Below, piece by piece: positions 9,512 to 21,365 of a stretch of 64,000 bases of DNA. Numbering within the stretch: position 1 is the first letter of the stretch; every line of letters begins with the position of its first letter. Position numbers and translations under genes: made by a program. Below the pieces are notes generated by a model. It did not search any database. It saw nothing but the letters and a program-made list of their open reading frames with translations, and had not been told where the DNA came from. Source of the DNA: Lepus europaeus (Eukaryota; Chordata; Mammalia; Lagomorpha; Leporidae); NCBI RefSeq assembly GCF_033115175.1, contig NC_084835.1:27919858-27983857 (forward strand). Reading direction: 5' to 3'.

Positions 9512-12500
9512 GTAAGGTTTCCGCGGCGGCGGCGGCGGAGGCAGCCCTGATTTTTCCCCAGCTCAGAAAATGGAGGAGGCAGATTGAGTTTTGCAAACAA
9601 ACGTCAGCCGGGAGCAGCATCAGTTATCAGTCGAGTCTCGGATCCCCTGGTTTCTTGGCATTGTACTGGGCAGTGACTGCTCCCTACCAATGGGTTATTT
9701 TTAGATGACACTTGATTCTAAACACAAAGAAGAGCAAGCTACTCACTTGCACGGTCCTGGCTGGGGCTTGGGAACTGAGCGCCTGGCTCGGCTCTCCTCT
9801 CACTGTCGGTATTGCTTTTGCAGTGAGAGGGCGGATGCTCCCCGGGCCGGAAAATGCGAACTTCGTCCTAGGCGGCAGAATGAGTGCCTGCTTTCTGGTG
9901 GCTTTCACCTTGCGTCGGGGGCGTGGGGCTTGGTGTATGGGAGAGAGATGCTGCACTATTGTTTGTCATCCCTGCAGTTGTACAATCCCATTATTCCCCA
10001 ATCATCTAGAACCGGGGCTGGGATGCATTACATCATTACAGATAAGGAGAATGAATGTGGTTATCTTTCCACTCAGCTGCACTGCCGGGTAATAACCTAG
10101 GAGTAGTCCACAAACTTAAGAAATTGGTCTCCGTCCATATAATTCTGGAGAGTAATGAGAATGGAGAATTGATTATTAGGCTTTTATCAGAAGCTGCATC
10201 AATTTTAATTCAAACAGGCAGCATTATGCTTAAAAATTACATTGTGAGATATGTGGTCCTCCATTCTTCCCTCCAAGAAATAAAACAAGGGGACCGGCTG
10301 GGGAGGAGGGCTGAGAGGGGCTGGGGAGGATTTCCAGTCAGCACATCGTGGGATTCCTCCAGATACTCTCTTGATGATAGCAAGTAAAACTGGTCTTTAG
10401 GGGCTTATTCTCTGAAAATGAGTACAAACGGCTTAAATTGCAAAGTTAACTTTTCAGCATTTTTAAATGTGCTTTTTGGGCCAATGTACCATATGTGTTA
10501 TGCATGCTGCCTGGTAACCAAGTCCGTATTTTATTTATGGCATTCCATTTCAGAGAGTAGCATTTTGGGGGACATTATAGGAAACAGTTTGTCGCATGAA
10601 ATCTAAGCATCATGATAGAGCATCAGCCCACCGTGGAATAGCAAAGTTATCCTGGCTTAAAAATCAACAGCAGCCACGTTTCAGGAAGCCAGCTGAAAGA
10701 CGGGTTGCTCGGCCCCATTATTTGAGAAGGAGTTTGTTGAGTTTATGGGCAGTTGGTAAAAACTAGATGCCTCCATGGAAGACCCATCTCTAGATTCTAG
10801 AAATTAGAACCGTTCTAGAAATTCTCCCACCGTGTTCCTCTGCCCTGGACCAGTCTGTACTCTGCTTTGGCATTGTGCCTGCTTATCAGATGCTTTATGT
10901 GTACAGTTCTGGACTGTGGCATTGCCTGTGGATTTCCCTTATGCTTTTAAAGAAGAGATCATTTTGTATAACTTTAAGGAACTATTTCTCATCTGCATGT
11001 TGTGGTTGTAGCAACTCTGCAAGGATCCATTCAGAGCCTGTGAATGCTCTTTGGGTTGTGCTTGCATATCTTGTATCTCACATTTGGTAGGATCCCACAA
11101 AATAGGTTCTTTTCTTCTCTCGGAAGTTAACACACACACACACACACACGTGACACATGCTGCATAAAACCTCATCAACCTTATTATTGGCTACTCTATA
11201 AGAGCAAATTGGAAAGAGCTAAAATGCTTCTCTTACCTTCTCGTTAGCATCCTTTCTGATAGCAGATTCATGAGGCTTGCTTTGCTTTTGTCATGTTTGC
11301 AGCTTGACAATTGTGTAATTATTTCCAGCTGTTTATGGCTTTGCTGTCATTTCTTGCTGCAGCCTGGCATTTTGTAATCTGATGCAAGGACAAGGTGAGC
11401 TGTTGCTTGGCATTAGGTTCCTGAATGGGTATCTGCTTTGGCCCTTGTGTGGCAGCTGTCTGCCCTGGGGGTGCTGGAATACCCATGGTTTTGGGTTGCT
11501 TGGCCAGGGACTTTTCATGAGTGATAGGAAGGGGCATCTTAGGCCACTCGGGTAGCATTATTGCAGGAATCTTCTGGTCATCTTGGTCTGTTGCCTCCCA
11601 AATGTGACTGCATTTTTAAAATTAGCAAAGAACATTGGTTTAGAGAGTTCAGCGTATGAATGGGAGAAGATCTGAGATGCTTAGAGTGTGGGAGGCATAA
11701 TCTCATTTGGACAAGCAAGGAGCCACGTTGCCTCTCTCTTGCTTATTTTCAAGTTTCTGGCTATTTGCATGAGGAACTACTTTTGGAAGCCAAGACTCTA
11801 TGCACTTGTCCATCGCTTTGCTACATCCTTAACAATGAAGATGCTTTAAAACGAGTTAGAACACTTGACTGGAAAACATGTTAACTCCATACTAAAGGAA
11901 CTCAAAGGGAATGATGTTGTATAATGGACTGCAATTGCACTTTTAAGACACAGACATTTAAACTTGATTTTCGGTTAAGCATATTGTATACCACCTTATA
12001 ATTTCATGTAGTTTCTGTGGTTGACAGCTTCATGTTGTGAATCAGTGTAGCATGTTCATTTTTGGAGTGGGAGGTTAGTAATTTTTTGCACTAAGGCATA
12101 AACTTTACAAAGTGATTATTGTGAAAATAAGTTAAATTATAACTGTCCATCTATTTTAAGGTGTTTGGAGACCAAGCAAACTGCTGTTTGTGGAGCATCC
12201 TTTTACTGGGTGATAGAATTGGAGATGGCCCCATTGTTACTGTTCATACATCAGTATGAACACAGCCATTTAATAGTGTGTCTCATTGCCACCTTGGAGT
12301 GGAACATATTTCTGTGGTTTCTACCTTTGCCGGTAACCCGCTTTAGCTCTTGGTAATAGGTAATATGTTTAGGTATTCGATACCAGACTTTCCCTATTTC
12401 TTCTGTTTTTCTTTGCTGAGGACAGGAATAACAAACTATTAGTTCCTTATCAACACTATCTTTTTGATTTTCTAAAAACACAGGAAGGCATGCTTTTGCA

Positions 12501-13926
12501 AACTTGAGTGTTTTTGGTGTAAATGAAGAGCGGGGACTTGTGTGTCGTTGTTGGAGTGAATCTGGGGGAGGGTTTGCCCTTGTTAGAGAGCTGCAGCCCT
12601 GGAAGGAAGGGGCTGCCCACACTGCTGTGTGCCTGTCTGCTGCCTGCCTTAGCTGGCAGGTTCTGCAGGGTTTCCATTCACTTTGACTTTTAATTAACTT
12701 TCCTGTTTGACACATGCTTGCTAGCTGTCCCCATGTTCCTTCATTTTCCCTAAGGAATGTGCTTTGGTTGGGTTCTTTTTGGGGGAAGCATAGTTTGAGT
12801 TAGTGAGAAGCATTCTGGTAGGTCTGGGAAGATGGGCTGTTGGACTCACGGCTCCACACCTCTGACACTCACAATAAAAGGCATTAAACTGGCGTGATGC
12901 TCATTTCATCCTCCTTGGGGAGGAGTTGATAGGCGCTGAGTTTTTCGTTCCATTTAGACTTGCATTCAGGGAATGAAGGGTTCCAATTACATTTTCCCGA
13001 ATTGTGACAATAAACACACAGCAGCAACACAGGTAATGTGTGTCTCTGCCGATAATGGCACAGAAGACTCGTCACTGACCTCGGACGGCTTTGTAGCACT
13101 TAGGGAGCACACCCTTCTTGGAATGCACAGCCAGGTCTTTGTGATGTCACCTCTTTATTGAGAGGGCCGCTTTCATGCAGACACTTGATGTCTCTTTCCA
13201 TAGGACAGAGTCAGCAAAGTGAAAGGTTGGTTCCTTAAGCCATTTTTATAATTATGACTTTTCATCAATGTGGAAATCAATGGACTTCTAAATAATTGAA
13301 AAGGAGTGTTCACCTATTAGAAGTGGGTAGCAGTGCTGTGTTGCCTGTAGGAAGCCTGACAGTACAGATAGTGTGTGGGGAGGCCTCTATCTTGCTGCAC
13401 ATTTTTGTTGAATAAACTTGGTCACTCGCCATCCGAAAAGATAGATGCCACCACACCATGCTTTAATTTACAGCATCGTTTCAAATGACTGGACGCCTTC
13501 CTGGAAGATTCTTTATAAAAGTCTGGAATTTTCTGAAATGACAGTTGTCAACCTCGCAGTGTAGTTTATTGGCCTCATTAGCTCAATCACGGGAAGGTGA
13601 GCAGAGCAGAGCAAACCAGCATGCATTAGGTCCATGCATTTGGTGCACAAACCTGGTCACACGTATAAATCCACACACTGTCATTCCCTACGTTTTTGTC
13701 TGGACCCTCCACCTTTTTTCCATTTGTTTCTTTCTTTTTTTTTTTTCTTAAGGCCTTTCTTAAAATTTCTTCCTGCTGTATTCTACTTTGCTTTCTCTCT
13801 CACCTGTCACTGCGGGAGCCTGTGTTGCTCCTGGGATGTCCGGGTGCCGGTCACAATGAAGGGAAATGGAAATGTTGGCACGATTTTCTTGTTGGGGGGG
13901 AGGGGAGAGAAGCTTAGCTTTTTTAT
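9512..13926. other. CACNA2D3: Unique start of intron 2
   Basis: No CSINE occurs here. (CGG)n follows the exon 2 donor at about 9520-9540, and a CA run lies at 11132-11150. The 10000-10260 stretch is repeat-free, AT-rich and complex, and could be conserved noncoding DNA, but that cannot be judged from one sequence. Confidence 0.4.
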
Positions 13927-14290
13927 TCCACTATGACTTTTTAATTTATTTTTAGTTGACAGGTAAAAATCATGCATTTCTGTGGGGTACCAGGCAATGT
14001 TTCTGTATGCCTCTTTGCTGTGTAATGTCTAATCTGGGTAAATGTACTGACCTCCTAATCATTTAACACTTCTTTAGGGTCAAAGTTATTTAAACTCGTT
14101 TCTTCTAGTTTTTTTTTTTTTTTAAGGTGAGAAATATACAGTACATTATCATTATTTAAAATCTTCGTACTGTGCAATAGAAGACCAGACTGTCTTATCC
14201 CCATCTGACTATAACTTAGTGCCTGTTAATCAGCCTTCTCCCTTGTGGTTATTATTCATTCTGGTTTTAACTGATTAATTCTAATAGCAG
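13927..14290 (-). mobile_element. Old LINE-1 3' end fragment (L1M type)
   Basis: The strand reads as the reverse complement of an ancient mammalian L1 3' UTR. AGTTGACAGGTAAAAATCATG, GGGGTACCAGGCAATG, GTGAGAAATATACAGTACATTA and GTGCAATAGAAGACC align in order with the familiar 3' tail (read TTGTCAATTAA on the sense strand). It is heavily diverged, with no ORF. Confidence 0.6.
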
Positions 14291-16454
14291 TTGGATTTTA
14301 GGCACACACCCGAATACCAAGGCACCTAATAATGAATTATGAGGTCTGTCAGGCACGGGTGAGCACAGTTAGGGTTTCCGGTTTTGGATGAATATTTCGC
14401 CGTGTATTAGGAAGAACAAAAGTGGAAGCAATGGGAATCACGACTCCCAGGACCTGCGGCCCTTCCAGGTGTTTTGCTTCCCCACTATTTGAAGCACGTC
14501 CTCATGGAAATGCAGGCTTGGGATTTTAGCCTTTTTTTCAGGTTTTGCTAGATCCTCAGTTGGTCTTTCCCACTCTCACTGCCCGTTGATCCGGGAGCAA
14601 CCTGAGGCATTGGGCAGGGTCCTTTGTCCATGGCGTGTCGTCAGTCCTGATTTGCCCCCCTGGATGCCAACAGACGGGGACTTTCCTTTGTCCAGGCAGA
14701 CATCCTCTGCCAGCCGGTGGGAGCGGCACTGCTTCCAGGGCTCCCCATCCCCATCTTCTGCAGCCACGGTGCAGCTTGGAACCCACTGCAGCTGCTCCAC
14801 AGAGCCTTTCAGCTGCTCGTGTGTGCCCTGGGACACTGTGATTGGACTTACAGGTCTACTGTGGCTGGTTCCGAGAAAAACATTGACACAGATGTTATAA
14901 AGTGCCAGTTCTATGAATTAACGTATGAGATTTTCCCCTTTAATGGAATTTTTTTACAAGACACATTACGGCCTGTGTTTCGCTTCGAGTGACTACCATG
15001 AAAGTTTTGCATTTCGTAGAACAAGAGGACAAGCACCTAGTGTCAGGCTTTTGGCTAAACTACTAGAATCTTCATGAGTCTTCTGAGTCCATTCAACAGA
15101 GCTGAGCTGCTTCTTCCTGGGAAGAACCTGTTGTGGTCGGATAGAGGAGGGTGCTCGATGTCTGGGGATTTTTCTTGAGGTTACAGTGGGCATCAGAGCC
15201 CATCTGAGGTGGTCGTTGCCGAGACGTAAAGCCAGACACAGAGGCCCAGGGAGACACAGGCTGCCGGCCTGTGCGGCGTCTCTCCTGGTTGTGTTGGATG
15301 TTAGGTGTTGTTTGCACAGTGGCTGTGTTTCAAGGGGTTTCTAGGCCCACAGTGACCTGTCTGCTTTTCAGAAGAAAGTTATTTTCCAAATACAGCTCTC
15401 GGAAGGGTCTAGTGTGTTTTTAATAAATGACAAACACGTACGTTTCCATTCGCTTTGAACAGTGCTCTTGTTCCAGGGTTGTTTAAATAAGGCATTAAAT
15501 TTATCAGGTACATTAAATTTAGATATTGCATGGTTTCTTGGTGACCCCAAATCAAGACAATCAAAATAACACAGAAGCCAACTTGTGAGTGTGCCTTCCA
15601 GGGCTGTGTCGGAAGGGAGGCTGTTACCTCTTTGCATGGAACGGGTGGCTGTTTCCTCACTTTGTGTCCTGCCGGGTATCTGTCTCGGTACTGTTATTGG
15701 AACGCACTGCCCTCCCAAGGTTAAAAGAGCTGCTGTCCATGTAGATGATCTGGACAAGGCCATGGATGCTGTTGGTTTGTAAAACAGACCTCCAGTTCTC
15801 TGTTTTAGGTGAAGCAACTGACAGTGGATATCTGGAGGAGGGGGAGACTTGCACGTGTCATGGCCAGTATATGTATTAAGTTTGTGTGTGTGCGTGTGCG
15901 TGTGTTCCTGCAACTACCAAAGGATGCTGCTCTTCACAGAAGGAACTAGATGCTACCTGCAGGTAGGGAAGACTGGTCCTGTCCTCTCGGGCTGCTGGGG
16001 AGGTTGGCTTGAGAGTGTATCCGGAGATGAAGACAGGACAAAGTGACCCGATCCCCCAGGCCCAGAGTGGCTTAGTGTCAGGGATTTTTGTCAGTCATTA
16101 GGATGGGAGGACCTGTGAGACTGGGACAAGTTACATCATTTGCAGGGACTACTGCAGAACGTGGAACCCCTTGTTAAAATGTTCCGACTTTCAGGATGAT
16201 GACGACCCAGCATGCAGTCACATACTGGGGTCACTGGGCCCTGGGGAAGCCGCCTGTGACACAGGCTGTCCTCCTTTCAGCTGTTTGTTTTGCCTACTAT
16301 GTCCCTCGGCCCCACTGAGTCCAGGAGTCTTCCTTGCTCACCTGTGCTCTGACTCCAGAGAAATGCTAACTAGTCACAGGTGGAGAGCTTGGAGCACTTC
16401 CAGAGAGGGACATGTTTGGAGATGTTGTGTTGTTAAAGGCCCAGGAACTCTGTC
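14291..16454. other. Unique intron sequence
   Basis: No gene or repeat family recognised. A GT/GC alternating run lies near 15880-15905. Confidence 0.4.
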
Positions 16455-17075
16455 TGCCTAACTTTTCTGTATGCATTTGCTGAGTGACCATGGGCAAATT
16501 GCTTAATCTGTGAGTAAAGACATGTAGCATTCACTGTGCAGCCCCTGTGATCCAACTACTGTGGTAAGCACTTTACATATGTCCTCCCAATAAGTTCTCC
16601 CAGCAATCCAGTGAGGCCGGGACTACCATTTATCCTATTTCTTTTCTTTCTTTTTTTTTTAAGATTTATTTATTTTTTTGAAAGTCAGAGTTACACAGAG
16701 AGAGAAGGAGAGGCAGAGAGAGAGAGAGAGAGAGAGAAGTCTTTTATCTGTTGGTTCACTCTCCAATTGACCACAACAGCTGAAGTTGCACTGATCTGAG
16801 GCTAAGAACCAGAAGCCTCTTCTGGGTCTCTCACATGGGTACAAGGGCCCAAGGACTTAGGCCATCTTCTACTGCTTTCCCAGGCCATAGCAGAGAGCTG
16901 GATTGGAAGTAGAGCAGCCGGGACTTGAAGCAGCACCCACATGGGATGCTGGCACTGCAGGTGGCAGCTTTACCAGCTACATCAGCACCGGCCCTATCCC
17001 CCATTTCACAGATTGAGAAACAGGCTTGTCAAAGTTAAGTGGCATTCCCCGTGTGAGTGAGCTGGGCTTCTAGTG
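16455..17075 (-). repeat. MIR/L2-like fragment split by a CSINE
   Basis: Left part (AAGCACTTTACATATGTC, then the GTGAGG and ACTACCA core) and right part (CCCCATTTCACAGATTGAGAAACAGG, AAAGTTAAGTGGC) form one ancient element in reverse orientation. It is interrupted by the SINE at 16647-16994, which dates the CSINE as the younger of the two. Confidence 0.65.
16647..16994 (-). repeat. Lagomorph CSINE inserted into an ancient MIR/L2
   Basis: Full-length C repeat with a GAGAGA stretch. TATCCTATTTC before and TATCCCCCATTTC after are a degenerate target-site duplication that rejoins the older element. Confidence 0.88.
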
Positions 17076-17254
17076 TTTGCACACCTGCCACTGGGCTACA
17101 TTCCCTTGTCTTTGTGTGATCTTGTTTGACCTCAGTTCTTGTTTGAAAAAAAAAAAATTAAGTAATACCTGCATTTTACCACTGCAGGAGTGTTTGGGTG
17201 AATTAAATGAGATAACATCTGGGAAATTACTTCAGAAACAATTAAAGCCTGGGA

Positions 17255-17470
17255 TAACAGCTGAGGAGATGCTGTCTTGAAGTCAGATGGACTTAGATTG
17301 GAGTCCCAGCTCTGCTGTTTCTTAGCTAGGTCACCTTGGAGCTTAACATTTCTGAACCCGTACCTTCCAGCGGAAATGGAGGCTAGTCCTGTCCATTTTT
17401 CAGGCTGTGTCAAAGACGAAATGAAATAAAATATGCAGAGCACTTAGCACAGTGCCTGGGTATCAAAGGC
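17255..17470 (+). repeat. MIR, plus strand
   Basis: TGGAGTCCCAGCTCTGC, TAGCTAGGTCACCTTGGAGC, AAATGAAATAAAATATGCA and CACTTAGCACAGTGCCTGG follow the MIR consensus in order. Confidence 0.7.
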
Positions 17471-18207
17471 CTCTGCCAGTGAGCTGCTGTGGCCATTACT
17501 GGCTGCATTATACACACACAAGCCTTCAGATGCCTTTCACTGAGCGGCACGGGGGGCCTGGCTCTGCGTCTGGCTGTGGGTGTAGTGGAGGAGCAGGCAT
17601 GTGGATGGGTGGGTGAGGGCCAGGTGTTGGCCTGTTAGGAAGGTGATCCCCATGGGGAACCACATACCTTAGAGCAGGAGGAGGCTGCAGCGGCCACAGC
17701 GGCTGTCCGATGTGCACCCTTCCTGTGGAGTCAGTTTCCTTATCCCCGAGGGCTTCGGGGGAGAGGCCCAGAGAAACCTGTAAGCCAAGAAATTGGTTCG
17801 CCTGCCTTCCCCCTCTCTCAGCCTGCTGTGTGAGCAGTGGGTCAGGCAGAGGCAGTGGCCACATCTGCCCTACAGCCCCAGTGAAGCTTTAGGTCCCAGG
17901 AGAGCCCAGTGCTGCTAGGCGTTCGCCTCGCCACAGCAGCACACTCAGAAGTCACGGTGGACCCTCCTGAGTCCTGATGCCCTCTTGGGCGGCGCGTTAG
18001 GCATTTCCTCTCGCTGGAATTCTCCAGGGCCTTGGATAATTCCAGACCCTCTCTGGTTGGGGGAGGGGAGCAGAGGCCTCTCCTGTTTTCTCCCAAAAGT
18101 CAAACCCGCTGTTCTGTTTGCTCAGGTTTCTTATGTGTGGTGAGGGCGTGTGTTGCACAGTTGGTGATTTACTTTCCTGAGAATTTGGTGTTAAAATGGA
18201 ATGCAAG

Positions 18208-18531
18208 GGGGCCGGCGCTGTGACCTAGCACATAAAGCTGCCACCTGCAGTGCTGGCATCCCATATGGGTGCTGATTTGAGACCTGGCTGCTCCACTTGT
18301 GATCCAGCTCTCTGCTATGGCCTGGGAAAACAGTGGAAGATGGCCCAAGTGCTTGGGCCCCTGCACCTGCATGAGAGACCCAGAAGAAGCTCCTGGCTCC
18401 TGGCTTCGGATCAGCTCAGCCCTGGCTGTTTCTGCCATCTGGGGAGTGATCCAGCAGGTGGAAGACTGACCTCTCTCTGTCTCTGCCTCTATGTAACTCT
18501 GCCTTTCAAATAAATAAATAAGTCTTTAGAA
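18208..18531 (+). repeat. Lagomorph CSINE, plus strand
   Basis: Well-preserved C repeat from GGGGCCGGCGCTGTG to an AAATAAATAAATAAGTC tail. Flanks AAAATGGAATGCAAG (18193-18207) and AAAATAGAATAAAAG (18532-18546) are an imperfect target-site duplication. Confidence 0.92.
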
Positions 18532-18749
18532 AAAATAGAATAAAAGGAATCAGTGGTCTGTGGACTTCCCTAGTCTTGACCCTCCCATCTGTAATCTTGA
18601 CCCTTGGCTCTGCATCTCTTCCTTAATTTTCTGACAGGTGCTAAGTCTCACCTCACAGGAGGGAACTTAGTGTTTGGGTTTAGAAGGATCTAGATCTCAG
18701 TTGCTGTGAGCCAGGCTCAGCTGAGAAGAGATTTTTTTTTTTTCCCCTA

Positions 18750-18960
18750 TAGAACGTGGGCTTTGGGGTTGAATCTTGCCTGGCCAGTCACCAGCTTGAC
18801 CTCTTCTAGGTGCTGGTTTGCTCATTGATAAAAAAACAGGTAACAAAAGCACCTGGATTTGGGGGCAGATTGGATGTAAGAACACCAGTGAAGTGGTGCA
18901 GAGCAGTGTGTGGTATGTGGGAAGCCTTAGTTCTCTGGCCACTCTCTGTGTCATTCAAAC
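18750..18960 (+). repeat. MIR-like fragment, plus strand
   Basis: GTGGGCTTTGGGGTTGAATC, CCAGCTTGACCTCTTCTAGG and GTTTGCTCATTGATAAAAAA follow the MIR order but are diverged. Confidence 0.5.
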
Positions 18961-20055
18961 TCTCCTGCTTCATTAATAATGAAGAACAAGAGAGGCCCTG
19001 TGCGTTTTTGTCGCTTTGATCTTATGATGAGTGTGTGAAATCAAGGCAATGTATGTTGTGCACATTTAATGCGACCGGGGCACAGTGACACCAAAAGCGT
19101 TTATTATGTCTCTGGGGAGGTGGACCTTTTTTGTTGTTGTTGCTTTATTTCCCAAATTTTTGTCCTGATCTTGTCTCTTGCACTGAACAGGTGGGCAGTG
19201 AGGGATTCAAGCTTGCTCTTGCTGTCACATGGTACAGTGATTTGCCAAGCAAGGGGAAAGTTGGAAACGCAGGGCAGGCACGTAGCTCTTTGTACCTTTC
19301 CCATCGACATTGCCTTTTCCAGCGTACTCTGTTGAGGCAGAGGTGGAAAAATATTGTAAAAAGAACAGTAGATGTAGGAGGCAGTAAATCCACTGGATAT
19401 AGGTAGTTTTTGTCCACATGTCGTAACCTAAGGCTTTACTCTCAGCCTCCTGCTGGTTTCCATTATTAGTGAAATGTCTATTAGCACAATATGATCGCAT
19501 CACGTACAAATAGCTCCACGGGCGCAGACTCCTGGCCTCCCAACATAAATGGCAGTGTGGAAGTCTGAATATTCTTTCTGTTCAGCTATGGCCAGAGTCC
19601 CTGTTGGAAGGCTGCTGTTATCTGCTTTCACAAGACAGAATATGCAAACGGACTCAGATGGCAAATTTCAAGCAGATTACTATCAGGCAGCCCCTCAAAG
19701 GCATTCGTGTGTGTGTGTGTGTGTGTATTTTGTAGACATGAACTGTTTCTCTTTATTAAGAAATACTGAGAACTAATTTAAAAATCCCAAGGTCTGTGGC
19801 CAAGTTCAAGTATTTCCGAACATCTGGAGTCACCTGTTTGCCCTGAAATAAGATGTGAGTGTCTCTGGAGAGAGCTCACAGCTCAAGAATCTAATGAAGG
19901 AATCCAACGATACGCATGTCCCAGAAGAGGAATTTCAGAGTTATGGAGCCGTAGTTGGATTTTCTACTTGAATAACAAGGTTTTCAGTTTTTGCTGGAAA
20001 CAAATGTGCTATGAATGACAGCAGACATCTGTACATAGACTTAGAAAGACATCAA
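18961..20055. other. Unique intron sequence
   Basis: No gene seen. A GT dinucleotide run occurs near 19708-19727. Confidence 0.4.
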
Positions 20056-20068
20056 AAGGTTCACTTTT

Positions 20069-20401
20069 TTTTGGTTTAAGATTTTATTTATTTATTTGAA
20101 AGGCAGAGTGACAGAGAAGAAGCGAGGTGTGGGGGTTAGAACTTCCCTCTGCTGGTTTGCTCCCCAGGTTGGCTGCCAACGGCCAGGGGTAGACCAGGCC
20201 TAAGCCAGGAGCTAGGAGCTTCTTCCGGGTCTCCCACGCAGGTGCAGGAGTCCAAGTCCTTGAGCCATCTTCTGCTGCTTTCCCAAGTGTATTAGCAGGA
20301 AGCTGATTGGAAGTGGAGCAGCCAGGACTCCAAATGGAGCCCATATGGGATGCCAGCACTGCAGGTGGCAGCTTAACCTACTGTGCCACAGCGCTGGCCT
20401 C
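20069..20401 (-). repeat. Lagomorph CSINE, minus strand
   Basis: Full-length C repeat. AAGGTTCACTTTT before and AAGATTGACTTTT after form an imperfect 13 bp target-site duplication. Confidence 0.88.
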
Positions 20402-20469
20402 TAAGATTGACTTTTAAAAAATTTGCTTTCAAGGAGATGGTCTTGGAAGGCAGACTTATGTAGAGTTGA

Positions 20470-20660
20470 GATTCAGAATCTGAATCTGGCTGAGTGAAGT
20501 GTGAATTCAGATGCTACTGCTTACTGGTCCTAGGACCCTGAAGTGTCTTTGAGCACCAGTGTTCCTGTCTATCAAATGGGCACAGTGCAGGGTAGATTTG
20601 AGAGGCCCGACTAACAAGATGCACAGTGAATACTTAGCAACAGGTACAGGGGTCACAGGA
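20470..20660 (+). repeat. MIR-like fragment, plus strand
   Basis: ACTGCTTACTGGTCCTAGGA, GTTCCTGTCTATCAAATGGG and CACAGTGAATACTTAGCAAC follow the MIR order. Confidence 0.55.
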
Positions 20661-20882
20661 AGTGTTTAGAAAAAGAAAAGGCGGCCTGTAGATGTTGTTA
20701 TTCCCCACGTAGCAGGAGGCCTGCCTAAGGGGCAGCTAACATCAGGTGTCTGGAGGCCTTAGACCTCTACCACAGCTGCTGGTGACTGAGCCCTACAATG
20801 GCTTCGTAATAGCAGTGTTCTTACTGCATCAGGAGGCCCTGTGTACCTTATGCCTTATGCCCTATTTATAATCTGTATTTTA

Positions 20883-21225
20883 TTTTATTTTTTTATTTTA
20901 TTTTATTTTTTTTTATTTTTGACAGGCAGAGTGGATAGTGAGAGAGAGAGAGAGAAAGGTCTTCCTTTTTGCCGTTGATTCACCCTCCAATGGCCGCTGC
21001 GGCCAGCGCATCTCACTGATCCGAAGCCAGGAGCCAGGTGCTTCTCCTGGTCTCCCATGTGGGTGCAGGGCCCAAGGACTTGGGCCATCCTCCACTGCAC
21101 TCTCGGGCCACAGCAGAGAGCTGGACTGGAAGAGGGGCAACCGGGATAGAATCCGGCGCCCCAACCGGGACTAGAACCCGATGTGCCGGCGCCACAAGGC
21201 GGAGGATTAGCCTGTTAAGCTGGCC
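20883..21225 (-). repeat. Younger-subfamily CSINE with exact 17 bp target-site duplication
   Basis: GC-rich C repeat variant (TGACAGGCAGAGTGGATAG, CGGCGCCCCAACCGGGACT). TTATAATCTGTATTTTA is duplicated exactly at 20866-20882 and 21226-21242. The host sequence resumes as an ancient MIR/L2 in reverse orientation. Low flank divergence points to a recent insertion. Confidence 0.93.
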
Positions 21226-21242
21226 TTATAATCTGTATTTTA

Positions 21243-21365
21243 ATTCCTCACCACCACCCTGAGGCCAGTATTATTATCATCTCTGTTTTCAGAGACACAG
21301 AGAATATACCTTTGCCCGAGGCTACAAGGCTTCTAGTGGCAAAGACAGAGTGTGAGCCCTGCTGG
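21243..21365 (-). repeat. MIR-like fragment, minus strand
   Basis: CCTCACCACCACCCTGAGG, TATTATTATCATCTCTGTTT and CAGAGACACAGAGAATATAC follow the reverse MIR/L2 order and continue the locus broken by the CSINE at 20883-21225. Confidence 0.6.

Larger units (their letters stand above)
6960..9560 (+). promoter_or_regulatory. CACNA2D3: CpG island and CACNA2D3 promoter region
   Basis: GC content and CpG density rise sharply near 6.9 kb and fall again just after coding exon 2, unlike the AT-richer, CpG-poor flanks. The island holds a GC box (GGGCGGGG, 8271-8278), two GCGGCCGC 8-mers near 8255 and 8396, and a C11/T18 pyrimidine tract at 8450-8513. No TATA box is obvious close to the start codon. This is the usual layout of a TATA-less CpG-island promoter with several start sites. 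The exact transcription start cannot be set from sequence; the 5' UTR probably begins within a few hundred bases upstream of 8662. Long ORFs on both strands here reflect base composition. Confidence 0.85.

Noticed and set aside
18208..18280. tRNA gene signals (A and B box-like sequence)
   Set aside because: These belong to the tRNA-derived head of CSINEs, not functional tRNA genes; the same signal recurs in every copy.
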